A DNA stretch of 64,000 nucleotides. Source: Pyropia yezoensis. Lineage: Eukaryota; Rhodophyta; Bangiophyceae; Bangiales; Bangiaceae. A model generated the notes under the pieces. The model worked only from the letters and a program-made list of their open reading frames with translations, made no database searches and was not told the DNA's origin. Both the position numbers and the translations under genes were made by a program. Location of the stretch: the NCBI GenBank assembly GCA_009829735.1, contig CM020620.1:6209545-6273544 (forward strand), read 5' to 3'. Positions 1 through 11,583 of the stretch are shown in pieces (position 1 is the first letter of the stretch; each line of letters opens with the position of its first letter).

Positions 1-404
1 GTGCGAGAGAGGGGGTAGTCTGCATGCATTGTGCGTTGCTCCGCCGCGCCCCACACTCCCGCCACCGATTTCCTGCACGAGACATTCTGGGATACCTTGC
101 CTGGCTATGACATCGTCGACAAGGCACCCATGACCGCCCTCCTTTACTATAAAAAAACAATCGTGCCGACGCCGGCGATTCACCCAGCGCTGGCGGCATC
201 ACCGCCCCTAACAACCCCACCAGCAACACCGCCACCACCTACGCTTCCCATCCCGTCACATAAATCACACCGCCCACGACCCCCCCCCCCCGCATACTGC
301 CAACCTCTCCCCCCCTTTCCCAAACACGTGGCCGACCCCACCGCCAGAAAAAGCTCTCCGTCTCCACCGCCACCAACGCAAGCCCCCCACTCCACAGCCA
401 AAAC

Positions 405-1510
405 TACCAACACCCCCGTCGCCACGGATAACCCCGTCGCCACGGCCACCCCCGTCGCCACGGCCACCCCCGTCGCCACCACCACGCCCGTCGCCACCGC
501 CGTCGCCACCACCACGCCCGTCGCCACCGACGCCGCCGCTGCCGCCGTCGCCCCCGCCACCCCGTCGCCACCGCTACCCCAGTCGCCACCGCCGTCGCCT
601 CCGCCACGGCCGTCGCCCCCGCCACCGCGTCGCCACCGCCGTCGCCACCGCCACCGCCGTCGCCACCGCCACGGCCGTCGCCCCCGCCACCGCGTCGCCA
701 CCGCCGTCGCCACCGGCACGGCCGTCGCCCCAGCCACCGCGTCGCCTGCGCCAACCTAGTCGCTACCATCGCCACCGCCACGACCATCGCCACCGACGCC
801 GCCGCCGCCGCCGTCGCCCCCGCCACCCCGTCGCCACCGCCACCCCCGTCGCCACCGCCGTCGCCTCCGCCACGGCCGTCGCCCCCACTACCGCGTCGCC
901 ACCGCCGTCGCCACCGCCACGGCCGTCGCCCCCGCCACCGCGTCGCCACCGCCGTCGCCACCGGCACGGCCGTCGCCCCCGCCACCCCGTCGCCACCGCC
1001 ACCCCAGTCGCCACCGCCGTCGCCTCCGCCACGGCCGTCGCCCCCGCCACCGCGTCGCCACCGCCGTCGCCTCCGCCACGGCCGTCGCCCCCACCACCGC
1101 GTCGCCACCGCCGTCGCCACCGGCACGGCCGTCGCCCCCGCCACCGCGTCGCCACGGCCGTCGCCACCGGCACGGCCGTCGCCCCCGCCACCGCGTCGCC
1201 TGCGCCACCCTAGTCGCTACAATCGCCACCCCCACGGCCGTCGTCACCGACGCCGCCGCCGCCGCCGTCGCCGCCGTCGCCACCCTGGCCACCGTCGCCA
1301 CCGCCACCCCAGTCGTTACCGCCGTCGCCACCGCCACGGCCGTCGCCCCCGCCACCGCGTCGCCACCGCCGCCCAAGGCGCTACCGTCGCCACCGCCACG
1401 GCCGTCGCCACCGACGCCGCCGCCGTCACTGCCACCCCCGTCGCCACCGTCGCCACCGTCGCCGCCGTCGCCGACGCCGACCGCAGCACCGGCGACACCC
1501 CTGGCGTGGC
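405..1510. repeat. GC-rich minisatellite (GTCGCCACC-type units)
   Basis: Imperfect tandem units built from GTCGCCACC, GCCACGGCC and GTCGCCCCC run for about 1.1 kb. Every third-position pattern gives open frames on both strands (Pro/Val/Ala/Thr-rich on +, Gly/Ala/Arg-rich on -), so the long open frames here are explained by composition. A 5' part at 31-400 (+) is less repetitive and could be the end of a real proline-rich protein, but no domain is recognisable and there is no firm start codon. Confidence 0.75.
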
Positions 1511-1656
1511 CACCGCGGCGGCCGTCAAAACCCTGCACACTTTCCCAAAAGCCTGACTAATGAGCGTGTACACCACACCCGAAAGGAGCCCACCATCAAG
1601 CAGGACCAGTCCATTACACCGGGGCAAATTCCCGAGGCACCTGGTTGGCCGAGGGG

Positions 1657-2033
1657 TGTGGCCCGAACAACGCCGGAGAAGAAAGAAAATAATGCTCGAT
1701 GTATCTTTTTTGTGCAACGTACCATAGTGATTATTCATTAACCTTAACTATGTAGATATCTCTATTGGTGGGCAAGTTCCACCTCGCCACCCGGATAATC
1801 AATCCTCATTCGGCCTGGGGGGACCGCGACCCCCCCGGATTGCGTCTCTACGGGGGGCGCCCCCGGTCCCCCCACGAATTGGGCGGTCCCCCCAGCATTT
1901 GGAATACGACTTTTATTGCTCCATGTTCAGCCAAGGGACTATCTCAGTACAGTCGTGCATTCCGTGAAGTATGGTACGTTGCACAAAAAAGATACATCGA
2001 TGTTCTTCTCCGCTCGGGCCCGGGCAGGACACC
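1657..2033. repeat. Fold-back (inverted-repeat) element, MITE-like
   Basis: Two arms are inverted copies: about 1,657-1,725 and about 1,969-2,033. The shared core is 'gtatcttttttgtgcaacg' with 'accata' inside it, and the outer ends share 'ggtgt'. The spacer is about 240 bp and contains no recognisable gene. No clear target-site duplication is seen. The T-tract core resembles that of the fold-back at 34,993-35,206, so they may belong to one family. Confidence 0.6.
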
Positions 2034-3182
2034 GTCTGTGACGAAGTCCACGGCCGCTATGCTGACAGAAGGATCACAGAGGTCCATGCGAACTCATGAG
2101 GTTCCTGGGTCTCCTGGCTGGTGCACCGCTCTCAGGGACACCCTGGGTGGACCGGTTGCTTGCGACCCTGAAATGGGGACTGCCTTTTCGGATTGTTTTG
2201 CTCGTCTCGGGGGTCGGACCGGGCCCATGTCCTAACTGAGGCATGGAAGAGGGGTGGTCGATTTTGGGGAGGAGCCGGGGGGCACCAGGAGGCCATTGTT
2301 TTGAGAATATTTTTCCGTGCCCGAGTCCCCGTTCTTGAGAGGGACGTTCGTGGGGTAAATGTTTCATGTCATGGGCTCGTTTGGTTGGTCCACGAAGAAG
2401 CCTGGTACACATGTGTACCTTGCCCTTTCGGTCACGATTGGCAGGTGCCCCGCACACCTCCTCATGAGGCGGTCCCCCCCCCCCCTGCCTCTCCTGTTCC
2501 CCTCTCCTGGTCCAGGCACCTCGGGGAGACAAACCCCCCCAGCCCTCTACCCTCCGCGGCGGTCCCTCATGCGGGGACTTGGGCGGGTCCACATTCGGCG
2601 AACGGAGCGCGGTGCGGGGGGGTGTGCCCAGATGGGTGCGTAGGCGCTAACAGTGCGCAGCCCCAGGGAGCAAGGGGGAAGGCGTCGCGCGCATGTGGGG
2701 CGTGAGGGGGGGGAGCATGGTTCATGGGAGAAGAGGCGCAAGTGCACGAAAAGCCCTCGTACTTTTTAGCTTGTCGGGCTGACCGCCCCGGCCCCTCCCG
2801 AGGCCCCCTCAAAGTCGGTCCCCACAATACCTTGCGCCATTCCAACACCAGAATCTCCCCCCTCCCGCTGCACCAGAAGTACCCCGCCCCGCCGCGCATA
2901 TCCCTCCTGCCCATCGGTGCCGCCGCGCCCGACCCCCTGCGCCCGCAACAGAAAAAAAAAAAGAGGCTGCGCAGGCGCGGGCACCGGCGCTGGTGGCGCA
3001 AGCACCACCGCCACTGCAGCCGCCGCCGCCCACTCCACTCCAGGTGTAACAGTGACTTTACCGTGCCCGTCTTCCCCTCACGCAGACGAACCCGAACCCC
3101 GTACCCCCATCCAGCTATCAAATCTCTCGCCATCGCCGCAGATGCCCGCCCCCAAACACCAACCCCGCATCCGCGCGTGACC
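2034..3182. other. Intergenic, no supported gene
   Basis: Several overlapping open frames exist on both strands, but they are proline/arginine-rich, have no recognisable domain and overlap each other. An A11 tract lies near 2,950. Nothing further can be supported. Confidence 0.5.
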
Positions 3183-3188
3183 GGACTC

Positions 3189-4148
3189 ACGCCTAGTTAA
3201 GAGGGCGTTTTTCGTGCAGCCTGGGTTTCACAGGCTCCCTCGTCTCCTCATTGGCCGACGAAGATCAATTCGATCGCTCTGAGAGGCAATTCTGTCACCG
3301 CATTGACTCAAGAGCGAGGTGTCAGGTCTTTTTCTTCCTGAGGGCCACAGGAAGTTGAAGAAGGTACACGTGTTCACCTGCACCCGTCGTTGCGGCCGTG
3401 TGGGGCAGGTGAGAATAGAAAAAATTAGAAAAGAATGCATAGTGGAGAGTCAACCGTTCCTCGAAGAACGGCTGCCGGAACGAAACACCACACCTTGGTG
3501 AAGTGCCACCCACTCCACCTCATCCCCTCGCACAGCGCCCAAAGGCCACCACCCTCGCCCGGCGCACCCCACAAAGGCTCACTACCCGCCACACGCGGGG
3601 TTGGCGAGGTCAAACAGGGGTGGGCCCGGCGCAGGGGGCGTCTTTTCACGTGTCGGGGAAGGTGCAGTCCCCCCATGACTGTGACTTTACCACCTGTGGC
3701 GGATGTACTGTCCTCTGCATCTCGGAGGCTTTTTGACCCTCATAGTACACCTGCAGACGCTTCCCCGGAGCATCTTAGGGATGTCTGAGAATGCCCGGGG
3801 TAACAGCGACAGGAGTGGAGTTATTTTTGGGGGAAGGGCTGTCACCTTCAGACTCCGGCGGGGGGGGGGTTGAAGGGGGAGGCGTCAAGGCGACGGGAGG
3901 GGGGGGAGGGGTGGAAAAGTCGTGCAAGGGGTTGGGTAGATTCACTCGCGGGGACACACTCATGCGAAAGATCCGGGTGGCCGCGTCACCGGGGCTGCAC
4001 TCGACCGTCCCTCACGGCCTCTGTGGCGTGGGGTGAAAATTGGGGTCATGAAAAAACCCCAATTTTCTTCTCAGCCACTCACAGGGCTGCACGTTTCTTT
4101 GAAAAGGCTAGTGTGAAGAAACCCAGGCTGCACACCTTAACTAGGCGT
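3189..4148. mobile_element. Non-autonomous TIR transposon with 6-bp target duplication
   Basis: The left end (3,189-3,201, 'acgcctagttaag') is repeated inverted at the right end (4,136-4,148). A second inverted block 'gcagcctgggtttc' lies just inside each end. The hexamer GGACTC flanks both sides (3,183-3,188 and 4,149-4,154), as a target duplication would. If the TIR is extended one base outward the duplication reads GACT instead. The 960-bp body has no convincing ORF, so it would need a transposase supplied in trans. The superfamily is not determined. Confidence 0.6.
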
Positions 4149-4830
4149 GGACTCCCCTCAGCGAAGCAATCAACGTCCCCTCCCCGCCCCCCGCCAAAAG
4201 CGGACGCCACCGCCCCTTAGAACGCTCTCCCTGCGTGTAAGGAGTTCCCCCCTAATCCCATGCCGCATACCTAAGGGATAATATCTGAGGACTATTCACG
4301 CATGCATCGACTCAAGATGTGACTTAAGCGGACTTTCATATGAAGCAACGCAACTGAGCCAGGAAGCGACTCAAGGCTGGCTCACATCTGAGATGCCCCA
4401 CGGGACCCGTCTCAGATCTGGGATCTGAGCCAGCTCGGGGACTGGAATTCATTGGCTCGCACCCAACAGAATTGACGTCGACGTAACAGGGACCGGCAAC
4501 GCGCGCTATTCTCAGCCCGAGCCTCTTCGTGTGCGCTCCGACTCTTCGTCTTGCCCACCGCGGTTGCTGCGTCGAGCCTGCGTGTGCGCCCGTGATCGTC
4601 TCCGGCGGCTTGCAGTCGCCAGGAGTCCTTCCGCAGCGTGTCGGACAGCTACAGGGTGGCACTGACTGCCTTGTCCGGCCCCCCGCACTCCCCCTCTTGC
4701 CGTCCCTCTTCCCCTGGCTTGCGCTCCTCCTCCACCGATCGTGATCCCCCTCCCCCCTCCCTCCCCTCATATTGATTTCCTCCATCCCTTCTCATCCACC
4801 TCCTACCCACGCTCCATCCTCACCCACACC

Positions 4831-6765
4831 ATGGCTGCACTGCCACGCAGGACCCTGGACGCACTGCGGGCCGCTGGGTGCATGGCGGCGGACCTAGACG
4901 AGGCTGTTGACGTGCTGGCTGTACAAGAGGCTGCTACAGGGCTAGTCGACCTGCGAGATGGTAATCCTCTTCTCGAATGGGTAGGGGGGATCGTGGACCT
5001 GCTCAGGGCGCTGGAGCCCGGTGAGAGAGAGGAGTGGGACTATTTGCGTGGCGCACTGCGCACCTTTTCGTTGGTCTCGGTTGGGGGTGCGAGTGGAGGG
5101 GGGGGGGTTGATGCGTCAGACCTTCTGGAACTGTGTGAGCTGGCGGAATTGGCGACCATTTGCGGGCAGGCAAACAGGTGTGCACCGCGTGCACGTGACC
5201 TCGTAGGTCGGTTTTTGAAGAAGAGCATCGAGCAGGATGCATTTTTCCGCGACGTCCGTATGACGCCTTCCCACTTTGACGAGTTGGTTGCACGTGCAAC
5301 GCCGTATTTTCCCGTCGGGGCTCGGGGGCCTTCTGCCATTCCCGCTCCATGGAGGTTCCTCGCTGTGCTGTTTTGGCTTGCTCAGTGCGGACGGCTGCGA
5401 GTAGTGGCGCGCGCGGTGGATGTTGCTGTGTCCACGTTTGGCAAGTCTTGCGCCCCCGTGGTAGAGGCGCTACGGCGTGCCCTCTCTGCCCCTGCCTGGC
5501 CAGACAAGAACGAGCGCAAGAAGATTGGGCTCGACTTCTCGCAGCTCACGGGCGGCGATCACGCTGCCTGGCGTGGCTTGTACGTTCCTTACGTGACGTG
5601 ATTGTGTTTTTGCCTCGCCTAGTGCGCTGGTTCATCCTACCGTGAGGTCCGTTTGCATGTAAGCTCGTACACCTTTCACTGTGTGATATGGGTGGGTTAT
5701 GGCTATGTAGCTGGAGCTAACGACGTTGACCATTCAATGTCTGCCTTTCTCTTTGGCCTGCTCTGTTTGTAGGTGCGGGGCCGTTGACGGTTGTCACACC
5801 CCTCTGCTCACACCTTTTGTTGAGCATAAAGAGGACTTTACGGACCGCTATGCGCGCTGCTCCCTCCTCTTCCTCGCCATCTCCGATACACGGCTGATTA
5901 GGTATTTCGTGGGGGGCTTCCCCTGGTCGCGTGGCGACTCGACTGCCTTCAAGGCGCGCTCCTGGTATCGAGCGATGCTGGATGTAGACGGCACACTACC
6001 TCCCTTGGAGGATGGAGAGTTTATTCTAGGAGATGCCGGCTTTGCCTTGGCAGTATTTTTGGTACGTCATATTCCTCCTGGAGAGCATCACATAGGGGTG
6101 GCCTTGAGGTTGAACGTGTGCGCGGAGAGAGTGCTCGTGGGTCTTTGTGGCGGGGGGGTGGGGCGGGGGCAATCCGCCTCCGTCGCGCGTGCGAGGGAGA
6201 CGATGGGGCGCGCCCTCCCCGCCCTCCGCCTTTCACATTGGCTAGACGCCGCATGCCCCTCCGCACCGGTGCCCCCGCGTCGCCGGGCTTTCTCTCCATT
6301 TACAAATGGGCAGTGAATATCATGCTGACCGCACTTTTTCTGGCAGGTTCCCCTCCGTGACTGTTTTGGATGCACTTTTCCTTGTCGCAGATTACTCCTT
6401 TCCGAGAAGCAGACATGCATGGACCCAACGTCGCGTCCATGAGGCGGTTCAACCACCAGCACGCGAAAATGCGCGTCGTGATAGAAAATGCTTTTGGGCG
6501 GTTGAAGGGTAGATGGCACGTGCTGAGGATGACGTACGCGCACCCTCAACTAGCCGCCAGTGTGCAGGAGGTGTGCGTTCGGCTCCATAATTCTTTGGAG
6601 GAGCGCGACGCTGCCTATCACGACGAGGCTCGGGAGGACGATGACGAGGACCCGTACTCCTCGTCCGCGGCCGACACTGCGGACTCCACGTCGGCGGCCG
6701 GCGCTCGGCGCCGCATCGAGCTGGTTAAAGCGCTGGGGCTGCCCTGGGTGGACGCTGCTACATAG
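4831..6765 (+). CDS. PIF/Harbinger DDE transposase, three exons
   Basis: This nuclease would cut and join the ends of its own transposon. The model is join(4831..5579, 5773..6061, 6391..6765), 470 residues. Both introns begin GTACGT and end in pyrimidine-AG, and both junctions keep the frame. Splicing restores the family motifs: GAVDGCH (first catalytic Asp, about residue 255), a 'FPWSRGDS' block at 299-306, ILGDAGFAL (second Asp, about 337) running straight into ITPFREAD, then FNHQHAKMRVVIENAFGRLK (Glu about 378). The N-terminal 240 residues carry a helical region typical of the family. The C-terminus is acidic and Ser-rich. The start ATG at 4831 is the first in the open frame. The catalytic triad is intact, so the protein may be active. 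Function by family; splice sites are inferred. Confidence 0.88.
5580..5772 (+). other. Intron 1 of the Harbinger transposase
   Basis: The 193-bp interval begins GTACGT and ends TGTTTGTAG after a pyrimidine-rich run. It is phase 2: TT from exon 1 joins G of exon 2 to make Leu just before the CGAVDG motif. The unspliced frame hits a stop at 5,599-5,601. Confidence 0.75.
6062..6390 (+). other. Intron 2 of the Harbinger transposase
   Basis: The 329-bp interval begins GTACGT and ends CTTGTCGCAG, phase 0. It joins ILGDAGFALAVFL to ITPFREAD, reproducing the uninterrupted family motif. An alternative acceptor at 6,346 (TTCTGGCAG) would insert extra residues and fits less well. Confidence 0.75.
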
Positions 6766-7238
6766 CTGTGACCAGCTGTTGCGGGCGGCAGTCTGCGGAA
6801 ACGGCCGTACTGTGCGAGCTTTGACGTCGGATGTGGGGCGATGGGGGGATGCTATTGTGGGTGAGTGTGGATGTCCTTGAGTAAGGGGCGGGCTGTCGCG
6901 GCCGCCCCTTGGGGGGGGGGGCGTGGTTGTGCAGGGGGCGGAATTGCTCATTTCGGGCGGGGAGGGGGAGCCTCCTCTGTGTGGGTGAGGCGGGGAAGAC
7001 GCTTCCAATAGGGGGGGACTCCAATGCGGCCACCTTTGCTGTGGGATGGTGCGGTGCAAGCTCGGGCAGGGGGGTCAGCGTACGCGTGCACCGCGGGGGT
7101 TGTAAAACGCTCGGTGTGCTTTTGTCAAACACGGCTGATGGTGTGTGGGGGAGGGACCTCGTTTTTTTTCGTCACATACCACACGATCTTTTGCAAACAA
7201 TAGAAAAGTGCGCCCCGCCGTCAAATCCAGTTACCCAC

Positions 7239-8216
7239 TCACAGACCACGACGCGCCTTCTCTGCGTACGCGTTCATCATATTGACAAGCGCTTCGCGCA
7301 TATCATTGGCGGACGTCCCACCCTCTTCCCCGCTAGTCTGTTCCGCGTGGCGCTTGCTCTCTAGGTAGTCGCGGAGGAGCCCCACGGCAGTATCCTTCTT
7401 GGCCTTCTTGCGCTCCGGTGTGCGTGCAGCAATCTGGGCTGGAGTGGCCGTGGAAGAGATGTCGCGGACAGGAGCAGCAGTCGCAGGGGCGGGGGGGCTC
7501 TCAGCAGGGACATCCGAGTCCTCTTCCCCACCACTCGCCGAGCTTCCTCCGTCCCCATCCGACTCAGGGCCCTCCTCGTGGTCTTCACGGGGAGCGTCGA
7601 TGATGGCGGCCGCTAAGCCGCTGGCGTCTTCGCGCGGCTCGCTGGCGCCTCCTCCACGAGCGCTCTCCCCTCCACGCTTGCCGCTCCCGCTGAGGACGCC
7701 CCGTGCCCCACCCACCTTGCCAGAGCGCGCCTGCGCGGCCGCCGTGAGGTCCACGGGCTCGCGGACGGTGAGCTCCGTTGACACGTGCGACTTCTTGAAC
7801 GCCTCCCGGGCGAGGTCAAACAGAATCGCGCCGCCAAACTTGATAATGAGGTCCTCACGCTGCGCCGCGCTCATGCCGGTTGACTTCAGCTTCAGACACG
7901 TGTCGGCGTACCGCATGCGCATGTTCTTGATTTTCTTGTCCACTGCCACCGCCTCGCGGGTGCGCGCCAGCGACTGGTTGACGGTGGGAGTCGCGATGAC
8001 AAAAGCGTCCAGCATGGCGCGGCCCGCTCGGCGCTTCATATCGCCGGTACGGCTGGCGCGGTAGGCCGCCCAGTGGGTGGCCGCCGCGGTGAGGATGCCC
8101 ATGCACTCGCCCGGAGTGAAGTTCTTCGAGCGGTTGATAGTGGCCGCGCCGCCTGCCGCCTTGCGCTTGCGCCCCTCGCCGCTCTGGCTAGAGCCCGCGC
8201 CGCGCTCTGCCGCCAT
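7239..8216 (-). CDS. Myb/SANT-like DNA-binding companion protein of the Harbinger element
   Basis: In PIF/Harbinger transposons a second protein with a Myb/SANT-like (trihelix) domain binds the ends and helps bring transposase to DNA in the nucleus. This 325-residue protein has a basic N-terminus (RKRK at 16-19), then a helical domain at about 31-145 starting NFTPGEC and rich in Trp, Lys and Arg. A long acidic/Ser/Pro tail and a basic 'ERKKAKKD' stretch follow. It converges on the transposase and ends about 470 bp from it. An in-frame ATG at 8345 is also possible, but the TATA box at 8378-8384 would put transcription start near 8350, leaving almost no leader. The ATG at 8216, followed by MAAERG, is therefore preferred. 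The assignment rests on context plus a general helix pattern. Confidence 0.65.
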   Translation of the reverse strand: MAAERGAGSSQSGEGRKRKAAGGAATINRSKNFTPGECMGILTAAATHWAAYRASRTGDMKRRAGRAMLDAFVIATPTVNQSLARTREAVAVDKKIKNMRMRYADTCLKLKSTGMSAAQREDLIIKFGGAILFDLAREAFKKSHVSTELTVREPVDLTAAAQARSGKVGGARGVLSGSGKRGGESARGGGASEPREDASGLAAAIIDAPREDHEEGPESDGDGGSSASGGEEDSDVPAESPPAPATAAPVRDISSTATPAQIAARTPERKKAKKDTAVGLLRDYLESKRHAEQTSGEEGGTSANDMREALVNMMNAYAEKARRGL

Positions 8217-8377
8217 ACTGCTTGGGATGGTCACTAAGGGAGACAGCAACGGAGGGGGTTTGGGTACGAGAAGGGGGCGGCGATCAAGGTAGGAAGGCGT
8301 GGGTAGGAGTAAAGAGTGCGGTGGGAAGGTACCACTCGAAGACATAGGAATGAGGGCGTGAGGAGCACGTGAGGCTG

Positions 8378-8384
8378 TTTATAA
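8378..8384 (-). promoter_or_regulatory. TATA box of the Myb-like gene
   Basis: On the minus strand the sequence reads TTATAAA in an otherwise GC-rich stretch, 33 bp upstream of the first in-frame ATG and 162 bp upstream of the preferred one. Spacing suggests transcription starts near 8,350. Confidence 0.5.
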
Positions 8385-8756
8385 GGGTTACCGCCCCCCC
8401 TCAAAGGCGAGGTGCGCGTACCTCCAGGAGCGGCCAACGCACGCGCCTCACCTCCGCCCTCACAAGCGGCAAAAATTCGCTTCCCGCCGAGTAAAAGAAA
8501 ACAGGCGCGCGCGCCTCGCACGGCGCGCGCGCCACAAGCGCAAAGTAGGGTGGCGCGCCCACATCCGGTTGCGGCGCAGGGCGCAGGACCTTATGCTTGG
8601 CGCGCCACAGGTTGACAAAAAACCAGACGAGAGAATGCACAGCGAGAGGTGAACAGCTCTAATAAGGACACTATGTAAACTCCAGTAAGTAGGAGTTGCC
8701 ATCTGAGACGAGTGATGAGACGCGACTTAAGCCGCCCTTTTCCGTGAATCGTCCTC

Positions 8757-10573
8757 TGGGACCTCTCCTTACAGATCCTGCCGAACCAACTCCTGGCAAT
8801 CAGTCAATTCCTTGTATTGTGGGGCATGACGCGGTGTACCTTCCAGACTCAAGATGAGTCAGCCGCTGTCTCACGGTGTCTACTGGCCACAAGACAGCAG
8901 CCATCGACAACCCATCATGGCCTGTCGAAAGGCGCCACCGGCAGTACCCATGACGAGCCACATCTGCCACAGCTGGCGAGTCCGTTAGAATGTCCTCGCT
9001 GCAGCATTGCAGCGATGTGACTGGCTAGCCGGCCGGCAGATTCGATCGACTCGATCGAACAGTGCTTACACGCCTCTCGGAGCTTCGGACTGACTGGCGT
9101 CTGGGGCCGGCTGGGACGGCGCACGGTTGGGCTGCTGCAAGACATCTGGATGATCACTGCTGCGTCGGCTTCCAGATAGATTCAGCTAGGAAGAGAAAAG
9201 CAGCTCGGGCGAAAGTACCTCAGCAAAGTAACTTGTAACAAAGTGAACCCACAAGCTCAGCCTCTCCGCAACGCTCAAGCCCCAGAGGAAGAGAGACGCA
9301 GCGGGACCTATACGAGCGGTGTCACGACGCACCACAGTCCACCCGCACAGAAGTGCGGGCAAAAGGAGACGACCGGTCAATCAAGGACCCCCGTACAAGC
9401 TCGAGTGGCTGGGCCAACTGCGATAATTGGGGGGACCCAAGAATTACGGCCATCCCCACCCTGCGGTCAAAGAGCTGGTTTCCACCTCCTCGGCACAGTC
9501 AAAGAAAGGCGCCGATGCGGGAGCGCCTGCCAGAGAGGCGTGGCCTAGCAAATTTCGCCGTACGGACTTGCCACGGAAACCGCGCAGCCTCCCGTACCCA
9601 CAAAAAACGTCTTACTGTGTCCGCGCTTAACTCGGGCAGCCTCCCGTACAATTCAAAAAACCTTGCCGTCGGCGGGCTTGATGGTAGAACTGCCCCTACG
9701 CTGACACAGCGTGTCGTCCTTGAACTGCTTCAGCCTTGGGGTGCGTCTTGGCTTGGCGGGCAACTAACACACAAACGAAAAGCGGGGGGCAATCACTACG
9801 CACCCGAGTGTGTTTGGGGGTCTCAACCGCAGACCTATCGGCCATCCACCCGCTGAGCACTAAGACTCGGGATCGGAAGTTGTTAGCCCCCCGTGGCGTC
9901 GTAGCATCAAACCCCCAAGGCCAGGGATAAGACCGAGACCCGCCAACCTAGACAGGCGTGAGCCCCAGGTTGCGGAGCAGGTCAAGGTTAGCTCTGCAAA
10001 ACAAACAAGCACGCAGGTCAATCCACACACCACCGTCCGCCGCGTGAGAGGTTAATGGCCATCGCGTGCGTGGGAAAGCGTCGGGATCAGCGCGCTCGCC
10101 CGGGGGCTTCGACCTCCCACGTTACGTAACGTACTACCCCGACACCCCCGCCACGCACACGAGCCTCGCGCCGTCACCTGCACCCGCGCCCGCGGTGACG
10201 CGCGAAACGCACGTCCGCTGCCCGCGGTCCCCGCGCACGCCTGCGCCGCCGTCGCCACCGCGCGCACACGCTGCTCTCCGCGCGGATCGCTTCCACCGCC
10301 GCCCGCGCCTCAAGTCCACGCCGCCGTCGTCGTGCGCGTCGTCCTCGCCAAAGGATAAATCGCGATTGTGGATGTCGGCGAGATGATGAGAAAACAAGCA
10401 GTGTATTCCCCAACGACCCAACACCACGCGCCGAGGCTCCCAACAGGGGAGCGTCGGCGTGGTGTCAAGTCTGCCGGCGTCGGCCGCCGCCGTCGCACCG
10501 GCGCTAGGCCCGCCCTAATATGCGTGCCCACCTCACGCGGGTCCAGGCCAACACGGGCCAAAACATACCGCCA
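8757..10573. other. Intergenic, no supported gene
   Basis: No recognisable protein or RNA gene was found. A plus-strand open frame at 9,353-9,856 is longest but has no identifiable domain. A perfect 14-bp palindrome 'acgttacgtaacgt' lies at 10,119-10,132. Possible subterminal repeats of the Harbinger element extend to about 8,870. Confidence 0.5.
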
Positions 10574-10577
10574 CTAG

Positions 10578-10591
10578 TGTATATTCTACCG
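10578..10591 (+). repeat. Left TIR of piggyBac copy 1
   Basis: TGTATATTCTACCG, one mismatch to the right TIR. The CTAG target copy precedes it at 10,574-10,577. Confidence 0.8.
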
Positions 10592-11583
10592 CTAGAGAGG
10601 ATTCCAGAATCCGGCCCTGAGGATTCTGGAATCCTCAGGAGAAACGTCGATTCTGACCAGTGTGAGGCACCCGACGGCCAGAAAAAAAAAAAAACTCACG
10701 CCGCGAGCGCGCACACGGACGACACCCTCCGCCGCCAGTGGCGCCAGGCCCCCCCCACTCGGACGCCATCCCCAACCGTTTTCGGACGCCACCGCCCCGC
10801 TGCGGGTGCCACTGCCCCGCCTCGGACGCCTCCCCCCCACCTCAGACGGAGCCTCATCGCCGCGGACACCCCCTCCCCGCCACGGATGCCCCCTCTGTCT
10901 CGTGTGTCGGCCCCCGGCCGTCCTTTCCGGGCGCAGATGGTGCCGGCCGCGGTTGGGCACTCAGCGCGAAGTCTACGGGGCGCCTCCGCGGCGGCCGGGC
11001 AGCCTTTTCTTTCCCTCCTCCCGGCACTCTGGGTCCACGGCGCGACGCACGGACGTGGCATCGCGTCCGCGCGTGGCACGATCGCGACCGTGGAGGGCGG
11101 CACCGGGTGCGGGCGGTTGGCGGCAGGCTCCGGGCGGCGGGCGGCGGGTGGCAGCGGCAGCGGCAGCGGCAGCGGCAGCGGCCGCGGCGGCGGCGACGGC
11201 ATCGGCCGCCGGCAGCGGCAGCGGCGAGCGGCAGCAGCAGGCGGCGTCCGCGGCGGCGGCGGCCATGGGCGGCCGGTGGCCGTGTCCTTCTCCCCCCATG
11301 CGCTTTTGCAGCGGCTTGCGTCCTGTTGCTTGCCGTTGCTCCCATCTGACGGCTCGTTTAAACGCGTTTGTGGGTAACGGCGGTGGAGGGGGCGCCTCCC
11401 CCCCCGTCCCTGGACATCGACTGCCGGGTCGCGCGCCACCCCACCACGTGAGAGTGGCCCCGGTGGTGGGGGTGGTGCCCGCGGTGGTGGTCACCTCGGC
11501 TGCAGCTGGCGGACGTTGCACGGCCAGCAAACTTCTTCTCAAATACTTCCCCGTTAATCCAGTACATTTCTCTGCAATCAAAC

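Larger units (their letters stand above)
4287..8756. mobile_element. PIF/Harbinger-type DNA transposon (approximate limits)
   Basis: The element is supported by its two typical genes: a DDE transposase (+) and a Myb/SANT-like protein (-), arranged convergently. The limits are tentative. A weak 14-bp inverted match (one mismatch) around 'gaggac.attcacg' occurs at 4,287-4,300 and 8,743-8,756, and 'tgtaaggag' is also inverted at about 4,236 and 8,770. Several copies of 'gactcaagatg' and 'tctgag' crowd both outer regions, as subterminal repeats often do. No certain 3-bp TWA duplication was found. Confidence 0.5.

Noticed and set aside
180..1540. Long Gly/Ala/Arg-rich frames on the minus strand
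   Set aside because: They arise from the minisatellite; similar frames are open on both strands and no non-repetitive domain is present.
9833..9960. Possible tRNA-like segment
   Set aside because: No T-loop consensus and no cloverleaf could be drawn on either strand.
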